From positions 154,626-218,625 of the forward strand of contig CALHAR010000009.1 of assembly GCA_937931645.1 (NCBI GenBank): a stretch of 64,000 nt of DNA, in the 5' to 3' direction. Both the position numbers and the translations under genes were made by a program. Positions within the stretch are counted from its first letter, which is position 1, and each line of letters starts with the position of its first letter. The notes below the pieces were generated by a model that saw nothing but the letters and a program-made list of their open reading frames with translations, did no database searches and was not told the DNA's origin. Source of the DNA: an uncultured Alphaproteobacteria bacterium (GTDB lineage: Bacteria; Pseudomonadota; Alphaproteobacteria; Micavibrionales; Micavibrionaceae). Below, in pieces: positions 26,373-36,409 of this stretch.

Positions 26373-27323
26373 TTACTTAGCTGCAGATGCCACGCGTGTT
26401 ACGCCATTCTTCGGCATTGTGTGTAACCACCATGCTTCTTGATTGATAGAAAAAATAGGCTTGTAGTGAGATACTTTGTCTACTTTAACGGCGGACTTAA
26501 TTTGGTTGTCCAACAATAACGGACCTTGATCTGTGTATACGATTAAGACAGCGTGTGGAATATTCTTTTGTAAATCCTGAACGATAGCAATTCTTAAACG
26601 GTTATCTGGAACTCCTAAAGCACGCAACGCTGTATATTTAGCGATTGCAAAATCTTCACAGTCACCACCACGTTGGAAAAATTCAACGGGTGTTGCCCAA
26701 TAATCATTTTTTCCGTAGTTGGCTTTATCTGTCACATAACGTTTTTGATTCATTAGGTTATTAACACTATGCGCCATCTTAGAGATTGATAATCCTTTTA
26801 AACCTTCTAAATCCCGCTGTAACTTTGCAACTTCGCCTCGTGCCTCAGATGTGTTGAGTGAAGCATTGAAACGTTCAAACATTCCTGTCCATTTGTTAAA
26901 TGCCTTTAAAGATTTTGATTTCTTTTCTGTCGCCCCAAATAATTTTGGATGATAGGCGGCTTTTTGGAATGAATTTTGAACCAATGAAATGCGTGCTGTT
27001 GCGTCAATGACTTGTCCTGCTGTGGCTTGTTTAGCAAAACCCATAGAGGCAATAGAGATAAAGACGGCAACCCCTGCCATCATGCAACGCAATGTAACCT
27101 GTTCTACAAGGGTACGGCGGATAGCATTTTGAGAAACAATATTGTTAGAAACAAGATATTGTCCTAATTGTAGACCATCATTTCGTGAATTTCTTAGGGC
27201 GTTTTTTAGTTCTAATGGAGATAAAAACCCATCTTGAACAAGAAGTTCCCCGATACGGTTTTTTTGTATTCTAGATTGTAATCTAGAAAAAATTCCCTGA
27301 TGTTTTTTATGCTTGTTTTGCAC
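26373..27323 (-). CDS. MshEN domain fused to membrane-anchored BTLCP protease
   Basis: Residues 23-75 form a MshEN domain in its exact known pattern: a 24-residue motif starting RIGELLVQDGFL, a 5-residue spacer, and a second 24-residue motif starting QLGQYLV. This domain binds cyclic di-GMP in secretion ATPases. A membrane segment follows (about 80-98), then a periplasmic transglutaminase-like protease with Cys222 (GGDCEDFA), His257 and Asp272. The layout puts the nucleotide sensor in the cytoplasm and the protease outside, in one chain. The GTG at 27323 with GGGGT upstream is preferred; a TTG at 27335 adds four residues. Confidence 0.85.
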   Translation of the reverse strand: MQNKHKKHQGIFSRLQSRIQKNRIGELLVQDGFLSPLELKNALRNSRNDGLQLGQYLVSNNIVSQNAIRRTLVEQVTLRCMMAGVAVFISIASMGFAKQATAGQVIDATARISLVQNSFQKAAYHPKLFGATEKKSKSLKAFNKWTGMFERFNASLNTSEARGEVAKLQRDLEGLKGLSISKMAHSVNNLMNQKRYVTDKANYGKNDYWATPVEFFQRGGDCEDFAIAKYTALRALGVPDNRLRIAIVQDLQKNIPHAVLIVYTDQGPLLLDNQIKSAVKVDKVSHYKPIFSINQEAWWLHTMPKNGVTRVASAAK

Positions 27324-27512
27324 GATATACCCCAATCCGTACTTAATAAATAAATTCCCTAACCTTCTAATTATGCGCTCTAAAGGTTACTAAACTCTTA
27401 ATATTTGCGATAACATGTTACTTTTTAAGTAATAATAGTTAAAACTCGCTATGTTCATTATGTTGCGCTTCTATTATTGTACCCATAGTGAAATTAAAGA
27501 ATAATAAATGTT

Positions 27513-28970
27513 ATGAATAATTTGATTGAAAATTTTACACAAGCTGACGTGCTGTTGATTGGGGATTTGATGCTGGATCGCTTTGTTTATGGCGGTGTAT
27601 CGCGTCTTTCACCAGAAGGGCCTATTCCTGTCTTGGCTGTTGATCATGAAAATGAAATGTTGGGCGGGGCAGGGAATGTGCTGGCTAATATGTTGGCGCT
27701 GGGGTGCAAGTGCGACATTATTTCCGTTATTGGTCGGGACGCCGCTGGTGATAAAATTAAAAGCTTAATCCCGAAAAGTGAGGGTTTGATTGAAGAGGCA
27801 AACCGCCCAACAATTTTGAAAACCCGCTTTATTGCACAAAATCAACAACTCTTACGTGTGGATCGTGAACGCGCTGTTCCTATCGCGGAAAATACTCAAA
27901 CAGAAATTTTACAAAAAGCACGAACGCTTATTAAAAAGAAAAAATGTTTGGTTTTATCTGACTACGGTAAAGGTGTTTTAACAATAGACCTTGTTCGCGC
28001 GCTGATTAAATTGGCACAAGATAATAATGTCACGGTTATTGTTGACCCAAAGGGGAAAGATTTTTCTAAATATGCTGGTGCCGATATTATCACGCCCAAT
28101 AAAAAAGAATTATCCGAAGCAACCAATAATGCCGCGACGGCCTCTGATAAGGATATTGAGCTTGCGGCGCAACATCTTATTAAACAACATAATATTAAAT
28201 CTGTTATTGCGACCCGTTCTGAAGATGGGATAAGCGTGATAGGCGAACAGCCCCCCCTTCATCTTACAACCAAAGTGCGCGAAGTTTATGATGTCTCTGG
28301 CGCTGGTGATACAGTTGTCGCAACGATTACGGCGACATTAGCGGCGGGAGGCACTTTGACGCAAGCGGCAGAGTTAGCGAATATTGCAGGCGGTCTTGTT
28401 GTTGCAAAAGTAGGAACAGCAATTATTACACAGGAAGAACTACACACTGCGCTTAATAATACATCACAGTCCTCCTCTTCTTTTATTGCACCTGTGTTGG
28501 ATAAAGAATCCGCGCTACAGCAAATTCAAAAATGGCAAGCCGATGGTGTAAAGGTTGGTTTAACAAATGGCTGTTTTGATATTATTCATTATGGCCATGT
28601 CAATTACTTGGCACGTGCCCGTGAACGATGTGACAAACTGATCGTTGCGCTTAACCATGATACCTCTGTTAGAATTTTAAAAGGGGAGTCACGCCCCGTG
28701 AATGATGAAAAGGCGCGCGCCACCGTGATGGCGGCGTTAGGGTCATGTGATATGGTTGTTTTGTTTGGTGCAACAAAGGAAGGCGATGATAATACACCTT
28801 GCGCCCTTGTTGAGGTTTTAAAGCCTGACATCTTCTTTAAAGGGGGGGATTATACGATTGACCAGCTCCCTGAAGGCAAGATTGTCTTAAGTTATGGCGG
28901 TCAGGTTGACATCATGCCGCTCTATGATGGCTATAGCACAACCAATATTATTGAAAAATCATCTCAATAA
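27513..28970 (+). CDS. hldE: Bifunctional heptose-7-phosphate kinase / heptose-1-phosphate adenylyltransferase
   Basis: HldE makes ADP-heptose for the lipopolysaccharide inner core. The N-terminal ribokinase-type domain (about 1-310) has VLLIGDLMLDRFVYG, GGAGNVLANM, the DYGKGVL motif and the catalytic VSGAGDTVVA. The C-terminal nucleotidyltransferase domain (about 340-475) has LTNGCFDIIHYGHVNYL. Length 485 is normal. It is a single gene between the divergent protease gene and a lipoprotein gene. Its presence shows a heptose-containing LPS, hence a Gram-negative cell. Confidence 0.96.
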   Translation: MNNLIENFTQADVLLIGDLMLDRFVYGGVSRLSPEGPIPVLAVDHENEMLGGAGNVLANMLALGCKCDIISVIGRDAAGDKIKSLIPKSEGLIEEANRPTILKTRFIAQNQQLLRVDRERAVPIAENTQTEILQKARTLIKKKKCLVLSDYGKGVLTIDLVRALIKLAQDNNVTVIVDPKGKDFSKYAGADIITPNKKELSEATNNAATASDKDIELAAQHLIKQHNIKSVIATRSEDGISVIGEQPPLHLTTKVREVYDVSGAGDTVVATITATLAAGGTLTQAAELANIAGGLVVAKVGTAIITQEELHTALNNTSQSSSSFIAPVLDKESALQQIQKWQADGVKVGLTNGCFDIIHYGHVNYLARARERCDKLIVALNHDTSVRILKGESRPVNDEKARATVMAALGSCDMVVLFGATKEGDDNTPCALVEVLKPDIFFKGGDYTIDQLPEGKIVLSYGGQVDIMPLYDGYSTTNIIEKSSQ

Positions 28971-29082
28971 GATTCTTAAATAGTTTTAAAAACTTCTCTC
29001 TAACTCCTCTCTGTACGAGGTTAAAAATAGCTGTTAGAATCGCTTTTAGAATTTCGTAGATCAAATGTCAGGATTATACATC

Positions 29083-30261
29083 ATGCCTCACTATAAAAAT
29101 AAGTTACCTTTATTCGCGCTGGGCGCTTCTATTTTATCGCTTAGTGCTTGTGGGTCTATCCCTAATTCAATACCAAGTGGTTATACTTATCATCATGATA
29201 CTTATAAGTCGGCGGCACCGCTGGCCTCTTCTGAAGTGACGGTTGAACAACGTCAATATATGGATGCGGTGCAGGCGGAACAATTCCGTAATGCGGTTTA
29301 TGACTTGTTGGAGCGTATGACACTACGCGCTGGTTTGCCGCCAAAACCCGTTTATGTTGCTGCGCCCGATCCTATGACAACGTTCTACGCCAATATTGAC
29401 AATAACTTACGTGAAAGCATGCGCCATATTGGTTATGCCATTTCGGATATGCCAGAAGGGGCTTATGTTTTTGCCTATGAGGCAGGACTTATTCCCTCAG
29501 TTAAAGGGCAAGGAAATAGTGGAAATAATGTGACAATGACGTTGCGTGTTTTTAGTGAGCTGGGTGAAAATGCCCGCCAACTTACCGAAGAATCGGGACA
29601 ATATTTTATTAAAGGGGCTGATTCACTCGATATAACGGCATCGCGTTACGGCTTTTTACCGTCACAAGAAAAAATCCAAACACAACAAATAGCTGTCCCA
29701 CAAAGAACAATACCAAAAATTGAGGTCGCACCTGTATCGCCTGCCGTACAACCTATTGCTGCGCCAGTTCCTCAATTTATCGCCCCTACACCTGTGCAAG
29801 TAGAGGCGGTTAAAGAAGTTTCACCTGTTGTTGATGTTCCGCCAATCACAAGAAATGAAGTCACAAGAAACGAAGTGACACGAAATAAAGTTGTACAGCC
29901 AGTCGTGGAAACAGCCCCACTTATAGATAATATTCCGACACCACCACCCGCACCCGCAATAGAAAAGGTAATCTCAACACCACCATCTGTCCCTGTTGTT
30001 GAAAAACCAACTTTATCTAAAGTAATTCGCAACAAGACTGCGGTTAAAAAACCTTCACATGATGATATTGTGATCATTAACCGTGGTGATACGGTAAGTA
30101 CACCGCCTGTGTCTGTTGAGGTAGACACACCTATGGTTAAAGAAAAAGCTGTCGCTCCTGCTACGACGGTGAAAGAGCCAGTGTTAGATCCGTTACAACG
30201 GGCTATTCCAACAACCGAAAGTGCTGTGCGTGGCCGTGTTTCACTCCCTGCTGAATATTAA
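29083..30261 (+). CDS. Lipoprotein with Pro-rich C-terminal region
   Basis: A 392-residue lipoprotein: signal peptide followed by the lipobox SLSAC near residue 23. Residues about 50-190 form a compact domain with VEQRQYMDAVQAEQFRNAV and a GNSGNNVTMTLRVF strand, possibly related to secretion or pilus-associated lipoproteins. After that comes a long low-complexity region rich in Pro, Val and Thr, with three tandem VTRNE-like units near residue 265. The ATG at 29083 has AGGA about 10 nt upstream; 29065 would add six residues. Function not recognised. Confidence 0.78.
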   Translation: MPHYKNKLPLFALGASILSLSACGSIPNSIPSGYTYHHDTYKSAAPLASSEVTVEQRQYMDAVQAEQFRNAVYDLLERMTLRAGLPPKPVYVAAPDPMTTFYANIDNNLRESMRHIGYAISDMPEGAYVFAYEAGLIPSVKGQGNSGNNVTMTLRVFSELGENARQLTEESGQYFIKGADSLDITASRYGFLPSQEKIQTQQIAVPQRTIPKIEVAPVSPAVQPIAAPVPQFIAPTPVQVEAVKEVSPVVDVPPITRNEVTRNEVTRNKVVQPVVETAPLIDNIPTPPPAPAIEKVISTPPSVPVVEKPTLSKVIRNKTAVKKPSHDDIVIINRGDTVSTPPVSVEVDTPMVKEKAVAPATTVKEPVLDPLQRAIPTTESAVRGRVSLPAEY

Positions 30262-30282
30262 TCTTTAAATTATATGATAAGA

Positions 30283-30987
30283 TTATCGTGCTAATAAAAC
30301 GCGGTAATAATGGTAAGTGCCTGTGGCAGGTGTGCCGCCGCCTTCGAAACAGCCCTCTAATTTTGAATTAAAGAATAAAGCGCCAGAATCTTCAATAAGC
30401 TGCGTTGCATTATAGGCGCCGGCAAACTCCGTAGTGAGTTCAACAGTTGAATCATCTTGCGGGGGGGTATCTGACGGGTTTGTGATGTTATTTTTGTCAT
30501 TTATCAAAACACAGAAGGCGGCGCTTACATTTTGTAGAACGGCAATAAGGTCGGCGCTACTATTGTTAGTATCATCTGTCCCCACGTCAGAGACTCTGTT
30601 CTCTCCACTAAAAAACCAATTTGTTGGCGTTGTTTGAATATCATTTGGCGGAGGGCGATATTTTGCGGCTCCTCCTGTTGTGGCAAAAACTTGCCGTGTT
30701 GGAATATCGGTAATATCACCATAGGCTGAATCAGCATCTGGGTGGGCAAAGCGTATGTCGGCTTCGCTGTGACCGTTACGCATGATATAGGCCACGGCAC
30801 GTTCTAATTCTTGGCCATATTGTTGTACTTCGGCAACCTGAATCAGTAAGGATTCTCTATCAATATTGGAGCCTGGCGTTGAAGATCCCTTGACCATGAC
30901 GACCAATAAGCCAAGTAAAAAAATGGCCCCTAAAATATAGATGAGGATATTACCGGCTTCGGTAGGTTTGGTTTTTATAACGATCAT
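30283..30987 (-). CDS. Pilin-like membrane-anchored protein A
   Basis: A 234-residue protein with one N-terminal hydrophobic helix (GNILIYILGAIFLLGLLVVM) preceded by a short charged leader, then an extracytoplasmic domain, which resembles the organisation of pilins and pseudopilins. No clear prepilin peptidase site of the usual G-F type is visible. Its C-terminus (GCFEGG..YHYYRVLLAR) and helix region match the protein at 36410, so the two are paralogues. It starts immediately after the carboxypeptidase stop (TAA-ATG), so both are cotranscribed. Confidence 0.72.
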   Translation of the reverse strand: MIVIKTKPTEAGNILIYILGAIFLLGLLVVMVKGSSTPGSNIDRESLLIQVAEVQQYGQELERAVAYIMRNGHSEADIRFAHPDADSAYGDITDIPTRQVFATTGGAAKYRPPPNDIQTTPTNWFFSGENRVSDVGTDDTNNSSADLIAVLQNVSAAFCVLINDKNNITNPSDTPPQDDSTVELTTEFAGAYNATQLIEDSGALFFNSKLEGCFEGGGTPATGTYHYYRVLLAR

Positions 30988-32643
30988 TTACTGTGCGCTA
31001 ACACGCGTTGCAATCGGTGCCACGGCGATACAATCTTTAAAATATTTACAGGCATCGCGGGCTTCGCCTTCATTCATACCGCCTAGACGCGCGCGAAACA
31101 AAAGACCGTTATCTGTGTTTAAAGGAACAGTCATGGCACTGACCTTATTTAAGTGTGCAGGTAATCTTTTCTTGGCATCGCGTAGCGCATCATCGGTTTT
31201 AAGACGGCTTTTATAGGCACCAATTTGTACCGCCCATTTACCAACGACATCTTTTGGATGTGGTAAAGATGGCGCGCCATTTTTATTTAACGTGGTTGTA
31301 CGGCTAAGCGTATTTACGTCTTTTGGCGCGTTATTATCTTGCCCTATTTTATCAACCATCGCATGCCCTACGGCGCGTAATGACTTCTCAATCGCGGTAG
31401 ATGGTTGTGGGTTTGGCTTGTAGTCCCCTTTATGAACTGCAACCGCAATTAAACCAGTTTCTAACCGTTTAGAAACAGAAGGGTCAAAATCTCCCTCTCC
31501 AATCATCTCGCTAAAGGCTCCATCTTTCAGAGCGGCGGTAAGCGCGGTGTAATTAGGCTCTATATTATTACTCACGTCAGATTTGGCCGTAATTTTAGTA
31601 CCGGGTTTTGCACTTAAAGAGGAAAGCGATGCATAATCACTTTTGCTGCCTGTCTTTCCTGTTTTTTGTGATGGTGGAATCGGAACAACTTTCGCTACTT
31701 GCTGTGTTGGTTGTATTGGCGGTTGAGCTTTGGCAATACCATAAGTTGGTTTTTTGGTAGGCAGCGGCGGTGTTTTTAAACTTGCCGTTCGCATATTCCC
31801 TACTCTTCTAAAACCATAATCTAATAAAGAGGCCATGTGGGCGTTTCTGGTCTTTCCAGATCGTCCACCAAAAACAACCCCAATTAAACGGTGACCATTT
31901 CTATGGGCGGAGGCTACTAAATTAAAACCCGAGGCGTTGATATATCCTGTTTTAAAACCGTCCATACCGCGATAACTACTTAGTAACCGGTTATGGTTTT
32001 TATATGTTTTTCCTTTATAGGTGAAACTGCGGGTTGAAAAATATTTATAATGATGTGGGTGACGCTGTAAAATATATTGCGCCAGTTTGGCCATGTCCCG
32101 GGCGGTTGTCACTTGGGATTTATGGTGTAACCCTGACGCGTTTTTAAATCTGGTTTTATGCATACCAATGGTGCGCGCCCGCGCTGTCATGGCATTGGCA
32201 AAGCGGCTCTCAGTACCGCCAAGATGCTCGGCTAAGGCGCGTGCTACATCATTTGCAGACTTGGTGGTTAAGGCATAAATAGCATCTTCAACTTTTATAC
32301 TTGATCCAGCAGGCAAACCCAATTTACTGGGGACGGCATTGGCGGCATGCGATGAAATACGAATGCGCGTATTCTTACGAATTTCGCCACGGTCTAGGGC
32401 TTCAAAGGTTAAAAGCAACGTCATCATTTTGGTTAAAGAAGCGGGGTGTAAAACTTTGGTTGAATATCTTTGTGATATAATTTGCCCTGTATCGGCGTTC
32501 ATCACTAACGAGGCATATTTGGGATTATCGTTATTTTTTTTCTTGTTGTTATAGTTTTTCCCAGCCTTGGCCATATCTATGCTGGTGGTAAAAACCAACA
32601 TAAGAACGATAAAACTAACGAATATTTTATACCCTATATTCAA
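30988..32643 (-). CDS. D-alanyl-D-alanine carboxypeptidase (S11) with SPOR domain
   Basis: A penicillin-binding D,D-carboxypeptidase that trims peptidoglycan side chains. Catalytic motifs are visible: SLTK (Ser69-Lys72), SAN (129-131) and KTG (231-233). After the S11 domain comes a Pro/Lys-rich linker and a C-terminal SPOR domain (about 470-548, KWAVQIGAYKS), which targets denuded glycan at the division site. A signal peptide ends near MAKAG. The start is a TTG at 32643 with a strong GGAGG 10 nt upstream. It is cotranscribed with the pilin-like gene. Confidence 0.93.
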   Translation of the reverse strand: MNIGYKIFVSFIVLMLVFTTSIDMAKAGKNYNNKKKNNDNPKYASLVMNADTGQIISQRYSTKVLHPASLTKMMTLLLTFEALDRGEIRKNTRIRISSHAANAVPSKLGLPAGSSIKVEDAIYALTTKSANDVARALAEHLGGTESRFANAMTARARTIGMHKTRFKNASGLHHKSQVTTARDMAKLAQYILQRHPHHYKYFSTRSFTYKGKTYKNHNRLLSSYRGMDGFKTGYINASGFNLVASAHRNGHRLIGVVFGGRSGKTRNAHMASLLDYGFRRVGNMRTASLKTPPLPTKKPTYGIAKAQPPIQPTQQVAKVVPIPPSQKTGKTGSKSDYASLSSLSAKPGTKITAKSDVSNNIEPNYTALTAALKDGAFSEMIGEGDFDPSVSKRLETGLIAVAVHKGDYKPNPQPSTAIEKSLRAVGHAMVDKIGQDNNAPKDVNTLSRTTTLNKNGAPSLPHPKDVVGKWAVQIGAYKSRLKTDDALRDAKKRLPAHLNKVSAMTVPLNTDNGLLFRARLGGMNEGEARDACKYFKDCIAVAPIATRVSAQ

Positions 32644-33015
32644 GAAAAATTAGCCTCCAAAAGCTTTGCCTCAATAAACACTCAAAACACCGAAACGACC
32701 ATATCACTCGCGTCAATATGGTCTATCTCCTATATTACATTTGGCTATTATACCTTAAAATTGTTCAAAAATCATTGTTACGACCCAAAAGAACAGGCTT
32801 TGATAACCTCAGTGATTATAATAATTTGTATAATTTACTCTGTCTAGCTGTGGGGCTAAACTATCCCCGTACGCTTTGTTTGATTTTTACCCTGTTTGCG
32901 CTATGATGTTTGAACGGTTCTAAGAGGGTAAGATGTTTATTTGTTTTTCATAAACTTTGTCCTTTGTATCAATACTCAATAACCTAAATTATAAAATTAA
33001 AACAATAGCTTAAAT
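32644..33015. other. Divergent dac/clpS intergenic region
   Basis: This 372-nt gap carries no credible gene. It holds the ribosome site of the carboxypeptidase, a GGGG/CCCC mini-hairpin near 32852-32868 and the promoter candidate for clpS at 32880-32907. Confidence 0.6.
32880..32907 (+). promoter_or_regulatory. Promoter candidate for clpS operon
   Basis: TTGATT (32880-32885) and TATGAT (32902-32907) are 16 bp apart, matching consensus at 4 and 5 of 6 positions. They lie about 110 nt before the clpS ATG. Confidence 0.5.
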
Positions 33016-33411
33016 ATGTTCTTTTTATCGCCCCACCTTGAAATAACCCGAAATGATGATGAATCTGCACCGCCAGACCATCACAATGAAGGTCATGACT
33101 ATGAGGGGGCAGAAGAAAAAGAGACAGGGTTGCTGCTCAAAGCGCGCCCGAAAACTAAAAAACCATCCATGTATAAAGTCTTACTTTTGAACGATGATTA
33201 CACACCGATGGAGTTTGTTGTTCATATTTTAGAAAGGTTTTTCAGTAAGAATAGACAAGACGCTACCGATGTGATGTTGCATGTTCATCGCCGCGGTGTT
33301 GGTCTATGCGGTATTTTTACCTACGAAGTCGCCGAAACCAAAGTTGCCCAAGTCATGGATTATGCCCGCGCCAATGAACAACCCCTGCAATGCACGATGG
33401 AAAAGGAATAG
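33016..33411 (+). CDS. clpS: ClpS adaptor
   Basis: ClpS brings proteins with destabilising N-terminal residues to the ClpAP protease. Residues about 50-128 form the ClpS core with [20 protein letters not shown], then [20 protein letters not shown] hydrophilic, His- and Glu-rich N-terminal extension of about 45 residues precedes it. It is followed by a dipeptidase gene and then clpA, and aat lies 6 kb away, so the bacterial N-degron pathway is complete within the window. Confidence 0.95.
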   Translation: MFFLSPHLEITRNDDESAPPDHHNEGHDYEGAEEKETGLLLKARPKTKKPSMYKVLLLNDDYTPMEFVVHILERFFSKNRQDATDVMLHVHRRGVGLCGIFTYEVAETKVAQVMDYARANEQPLQCTMEKE

Positions 33412-33413
33412 AT

Positions 33414-34118
33414 ATGACAAACCTTAAATTTGAAGAAGTACCGATTAAAGAAAATTATGATCCGATGGTTAATTTAGTCGATTATCCGTTTGTGTTGGCA
33501 CCAATGTATTTTGAATGGGATCTATCTGATTCTTCAGATTTGTGGACTAGAAAATCCATTGCTGACAAATTATTTAAAGTTCAAAAAGAACACTTAACTC
33601 CAATGGAACGAAAATTTAAAATTTGGGATCCTTGGCGCTCCCGCGTTGTGCAAAATAATATCTACCAAAAGTTTTGGAATGAACTTCAAGCAAAAAATCC
33701 CGAATGGGATGAAGAAAAACTTACGCTTGAAGTTGGTGTCTTTGTAACTAAAGCAGATCAAAAAGAGCGTATCCCACCTCATGCCACAGGCGGTTCTATC
33801 GATTTAACCGTGGTGGACAAGAATGGTGATGAAATTGATTTTGGGACAGTTTTTGACCATTTTGGCCCAGAAGCAGCAACTGATTATTTTGAAGTAGAAG
33901 GGCGTGATGTAACAATACGTGATAATCGCCGTTGGTTTCAAAAGATTATGCAGGAAGCTGATTTTGGAAATGATATTGATGAATGGTGGCATTTTGATTA
34001 CGGGAATCAAAAATGGGCACTGCTATTAGGGCATCATCATGCCTTTTATGGTGAGGTTGTTGACCCGATCAAGTTTAATTTACGTCCTAAGAAAGATAAA
34101 GAATATGCTCTCACGTAA
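33414..34118 (+). CDS. D-Ala-D-Ala dipeptidase (VanX/DdpX, M15D)
   Basis: A 234-residue zinc peptidase of the VanX/DdpX family, which splits D-Ala-D-Ala. The zinc ligands and catalytic Glu are at the expected spacing: His123 and Asp130 in HATGGSIDLTVVD, Glu190 and His193 in EWWHFDYG. No signal peptide is visible, so it should act in the cytoplasm, probably recycling D-Ala-D-Ala from cell-wall turnover rather than giving vancomycin resistance. The ATG at 33414 is 2 nt after the clpS stop, with AAGGAA upstream. It overlaps clpA by 14 nt. Confidence 0.9.
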   Translation: MTNLKFEEVPIKENYDPMVNLVDYPFVLAPMYFEWDLSDSSDLWTRKSIADKLFKVQKEHLTPMERKFKIWDPWRSRVVQNNIYQKFWNELQAKNPEWDEEKLTLEVGVFVTKADQKERIPPHATGGSIDLTVVDKNGDEIDFGTVFDHFGPEAATDYFEVEGRDVTIRDNRRWFQKIMQEADFGNDIDEWWHFDYGNQKWALLLGHHHAFYGEVVDPIKFNLRPKKDKEYALT

Positions 34119-36405
34119 CTTAGAAAAGACACTTCATAGCGCTTTAGAAGAAGCAACCAAGCGCAACCATGAATATGCAACCTTGGAGCATTTATTACTG
34201 GCGTTGACCTATGACCAAGATGCGATGGCAGTTTTGCGGTCTTGCGGGATTAATATTGATGATATTAAAGCTCAGCTTGAGAAGTATTTAGATCAAGAGC
34301 TTATCTATTTAAAAACTGAAGAAGCTGACGATGCGAAGCCTACAACGGCTTTCCAGCGTGTGTTACAGCGCGCCGCCATTCATGTCCAAAGCTCTGGTCG
34401 CGAGGAAGTAACAGGTGCCAATGTTTTGGTTGCGCTGTTTTCTGAACGTGAAAGCCACGCCGTTTATTATTTGCAAGAACAAGATATGACTCGTTTTGAT
34501 GCGGTCAATTATATCTCACACGGTATTGCTAAAGTACCTGGAGTTGACCCTGTGCAGAAATCTCCAAAAGGGGCCGCCGAAGACGAGGAAGAAGTTTCAG
34601 GTACCAAAACTGGCCGTGAAGCTTTAAACGCTTATACAAAAAACTTAAATGAGAAAGCGCAAGACGGTAAAATTGATACATTGATTGGGCGTGAAAAGGA
34701 AGTTGATCGCACGATACAAATTCTTTGTCGTCGTTCGAAAAATAATCCACTTTACGTTGGGGATCCAGGTGTTGGTAAAACCGCGATTGCTGAAGGCTTG
34801 GCCAAAAAAATTAATGATGGCGATGTGCCTGAAGTCTTACAAGATGCCACGATTTTCTCTCTCGATATGGGGGCTTTATTGGCGGGAACCCGCTATCGCG
34901 GTGACTTTGAGGAGCGGATAAAGGCTGTCTTAAAAGAGTTAGAAAAAATTGATAATACCGTATTATTTATTGATGAAATTCATACTGTTATTGGCGCGGG
35001 TGCGACCTCTGGTGGGGCGATGGATGCGTCAAACCTATTAAAGCCTAGCCTGTCGAACGGCACGTTACGCTGTGTTGGGTCAACAACTTATAAAGAATAT
35101 AGAAATCATTTTGAAAAAGATCGCGCCCTGGTCAGACGTTTCCAAAAAATTGATGTGGTTGAACCAACTATTGATGAAACCATTGCAATTTTACAAGGGC
35201 TTAAAAAATATTATCAAGAACACCATAAGGTTGAATATACCGATGAGGCTTTAAAGGCGGCGGTTGAGCTTTCTGCCAAATATATTGGCGATAGAAAGCT
35301 CCCCGATAAGGCGATTGATATTATTGATGAAGTCGGCGCGGCGCAGATGTTAGTTCCTGCAGATAAGCGCAAGAAAATTATAGAGTTAAGTGATATTGAA
35401 GATGTTGTTGCCATTATTGCACGTATTCCTTCTAAATCTTTAACCAAAGATGATAAATCCGCGTTAAAAAATATGGAGCGTGATCTTAAGACACTTGTTT
35501 TTGATCAAGACCCTGCGATTGATACATTATGCGATGCGATTAAGCTCTCGCGTGCAGGTTTGCGTGATCCTGATAAACCTATTGGTTGTTACTTGTTTTC
35601 TGGTCCAACGGGTGTTGGTAAAACCGAGGTGGCAAAACAACTTTCTATCTCTATGGGGATTGATTTGGCGCGTTTTGATATGTCTGAATATATGGAACGC
35701 CACGCGGTTGCACGCCTTATTGGTTCCCCTCCTGGGTATGTCGGATACGAACAAGGCGGACTTTTGACTGATAAAGTCGATCAAAACCCGCATTGTGTTT
35801 TGCTTCTTGACGAAATTGAAAAGGCGCACCCTGATATTTACAATATTTTGTTGCAGGTGATGGATTACGGCAAGCTTACCGACAATAACGGTAAGGTTAT
35901 TGATTTCAGAAATGTCATTATGATTATGACGACCAATGCGGGCGCGGCTGAGTTGGCCAAAGCCCCTGTCGGATTTGAACGTGAAGTCCGTATTGATGAG
36001 GATAAAGAAGCGATTAATAAAATGTTCACGCCAGAATTTAGAAACCGTCTGGATGCAATTGTACCGTTTAAAGCGTTGAAGCAAGAAACTGTATCCAAGG
36101 TTGTCGATAAATTTATGGCGCAGCTTGAGGCGCAGTTAACGGAAAAAAACGTTACTATACAACTTACTGATAAAGCGCGTGATTACTTGGCAAAAGAAGG
36201 GTATGACCCTGCCATGGGCGCACGGCCTTTAAGTCGCGTTATTCAAGAACAGATTAAAAAACCTTTGGCTGAAGAACTTCTATTTGGAAAATTGGTTAAT
36301 GGCGGTGTTGTAAAAATTGATTTCAAAAAAGATGAGCTTACTTTTAAATATGAAAGTGAAAAGTCATCAGTGAAGAAATTAACCAGTAAGGAAACGGTTA
36401 AATAA
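34105..36405 (+). CDS. clpA: ATP-dependent Clp protease ATP-binding subunit ClpA
   Basis: The unfoldase of ClpAP, 766 residues. The N-domain begins [31 protein letters not shown]. Two AAA+ modules follow, with Walker A motifs GDPGVGKT and GPTGVGKT, Walker B segments FIDEIHT and [12 protein letters not shown], and the C-terminal [20 protein letters not shown] signature. The ATG at 34105 lies within the end of the dipeptidase gene (14-nt overlap), so translation is probably coupled. A longer reading from 34039 adds a non-homologous tail. Confidence 0.96.
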   Translation: MLSRNLEKTLHSALEEATKRNHEYATLEHLLLALTYDQDAMAVLRSCGINIDDIKAQLEKYLDQELIYLKTEEADDAKPTTAFQRVLQRAAIHVQSSGREEVTGANVLVALFSERESHAVYYLQEQDMTRFDAVNYISHGIAKVPGVDPVQKSPKGAAEDEEEVSGTKTGREALNAYTKNLNEKAQDGKIDTLIGREKEVDRTIQILCRRSKNNPLYVGDPGVGKTAIAEGLAKKINDGDVPEVLQDATIFSLDMGALLAGTRYRGDFEERIKAVLKELEKIDNTVLFIDEIHTVIGAGATSGGAMDASNLLKPSLSNGTLRCVGSTTYKEYRNHFEKDRALVRRFQKIDVVEPTIDETIAILQGLKKYYQEHHKVEYTDEALKAAVELSAKYIGDRKLPDKAIDIIDEVGAAQMLVPADKRKKIIELSDIEDVVAIIARIPSKSLTKDDKSALKNMERDLKTLVFDQDPAIDTLCDAIKLSRAGLRDPDKPIGCYLFSGPTGVGKTEVAKQLSISMGIDLARFDMSEYMERHAVARLIGSPPGYVGYEQGGLLTDKVDQNPHCVLLLDEIEKAHPDIYNILLQVMDYGKLTDNNGKVIDFRNVIMIMTTNAGAAELAKAPVGFEREVRIDEDKEAINKMFTPEFRNRLDAIVPFKALKQETVSKVVDKFMAQLEAQLTEKNVTIQLTDKARDYLAKEGYDPAMGARPLSRVIQEQIKKPLAEELLFGKLVNGGVVKIDFKKDELTFKYESEKSSVKKLTSKETVK

Positions 36406-36409
36406 TTTT

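Noticed and set aside
32718..32906. 62-codon frame in the dac-clpS gap
   Set aside because: No ribosome site and it runs through the clpS promoter candidate.
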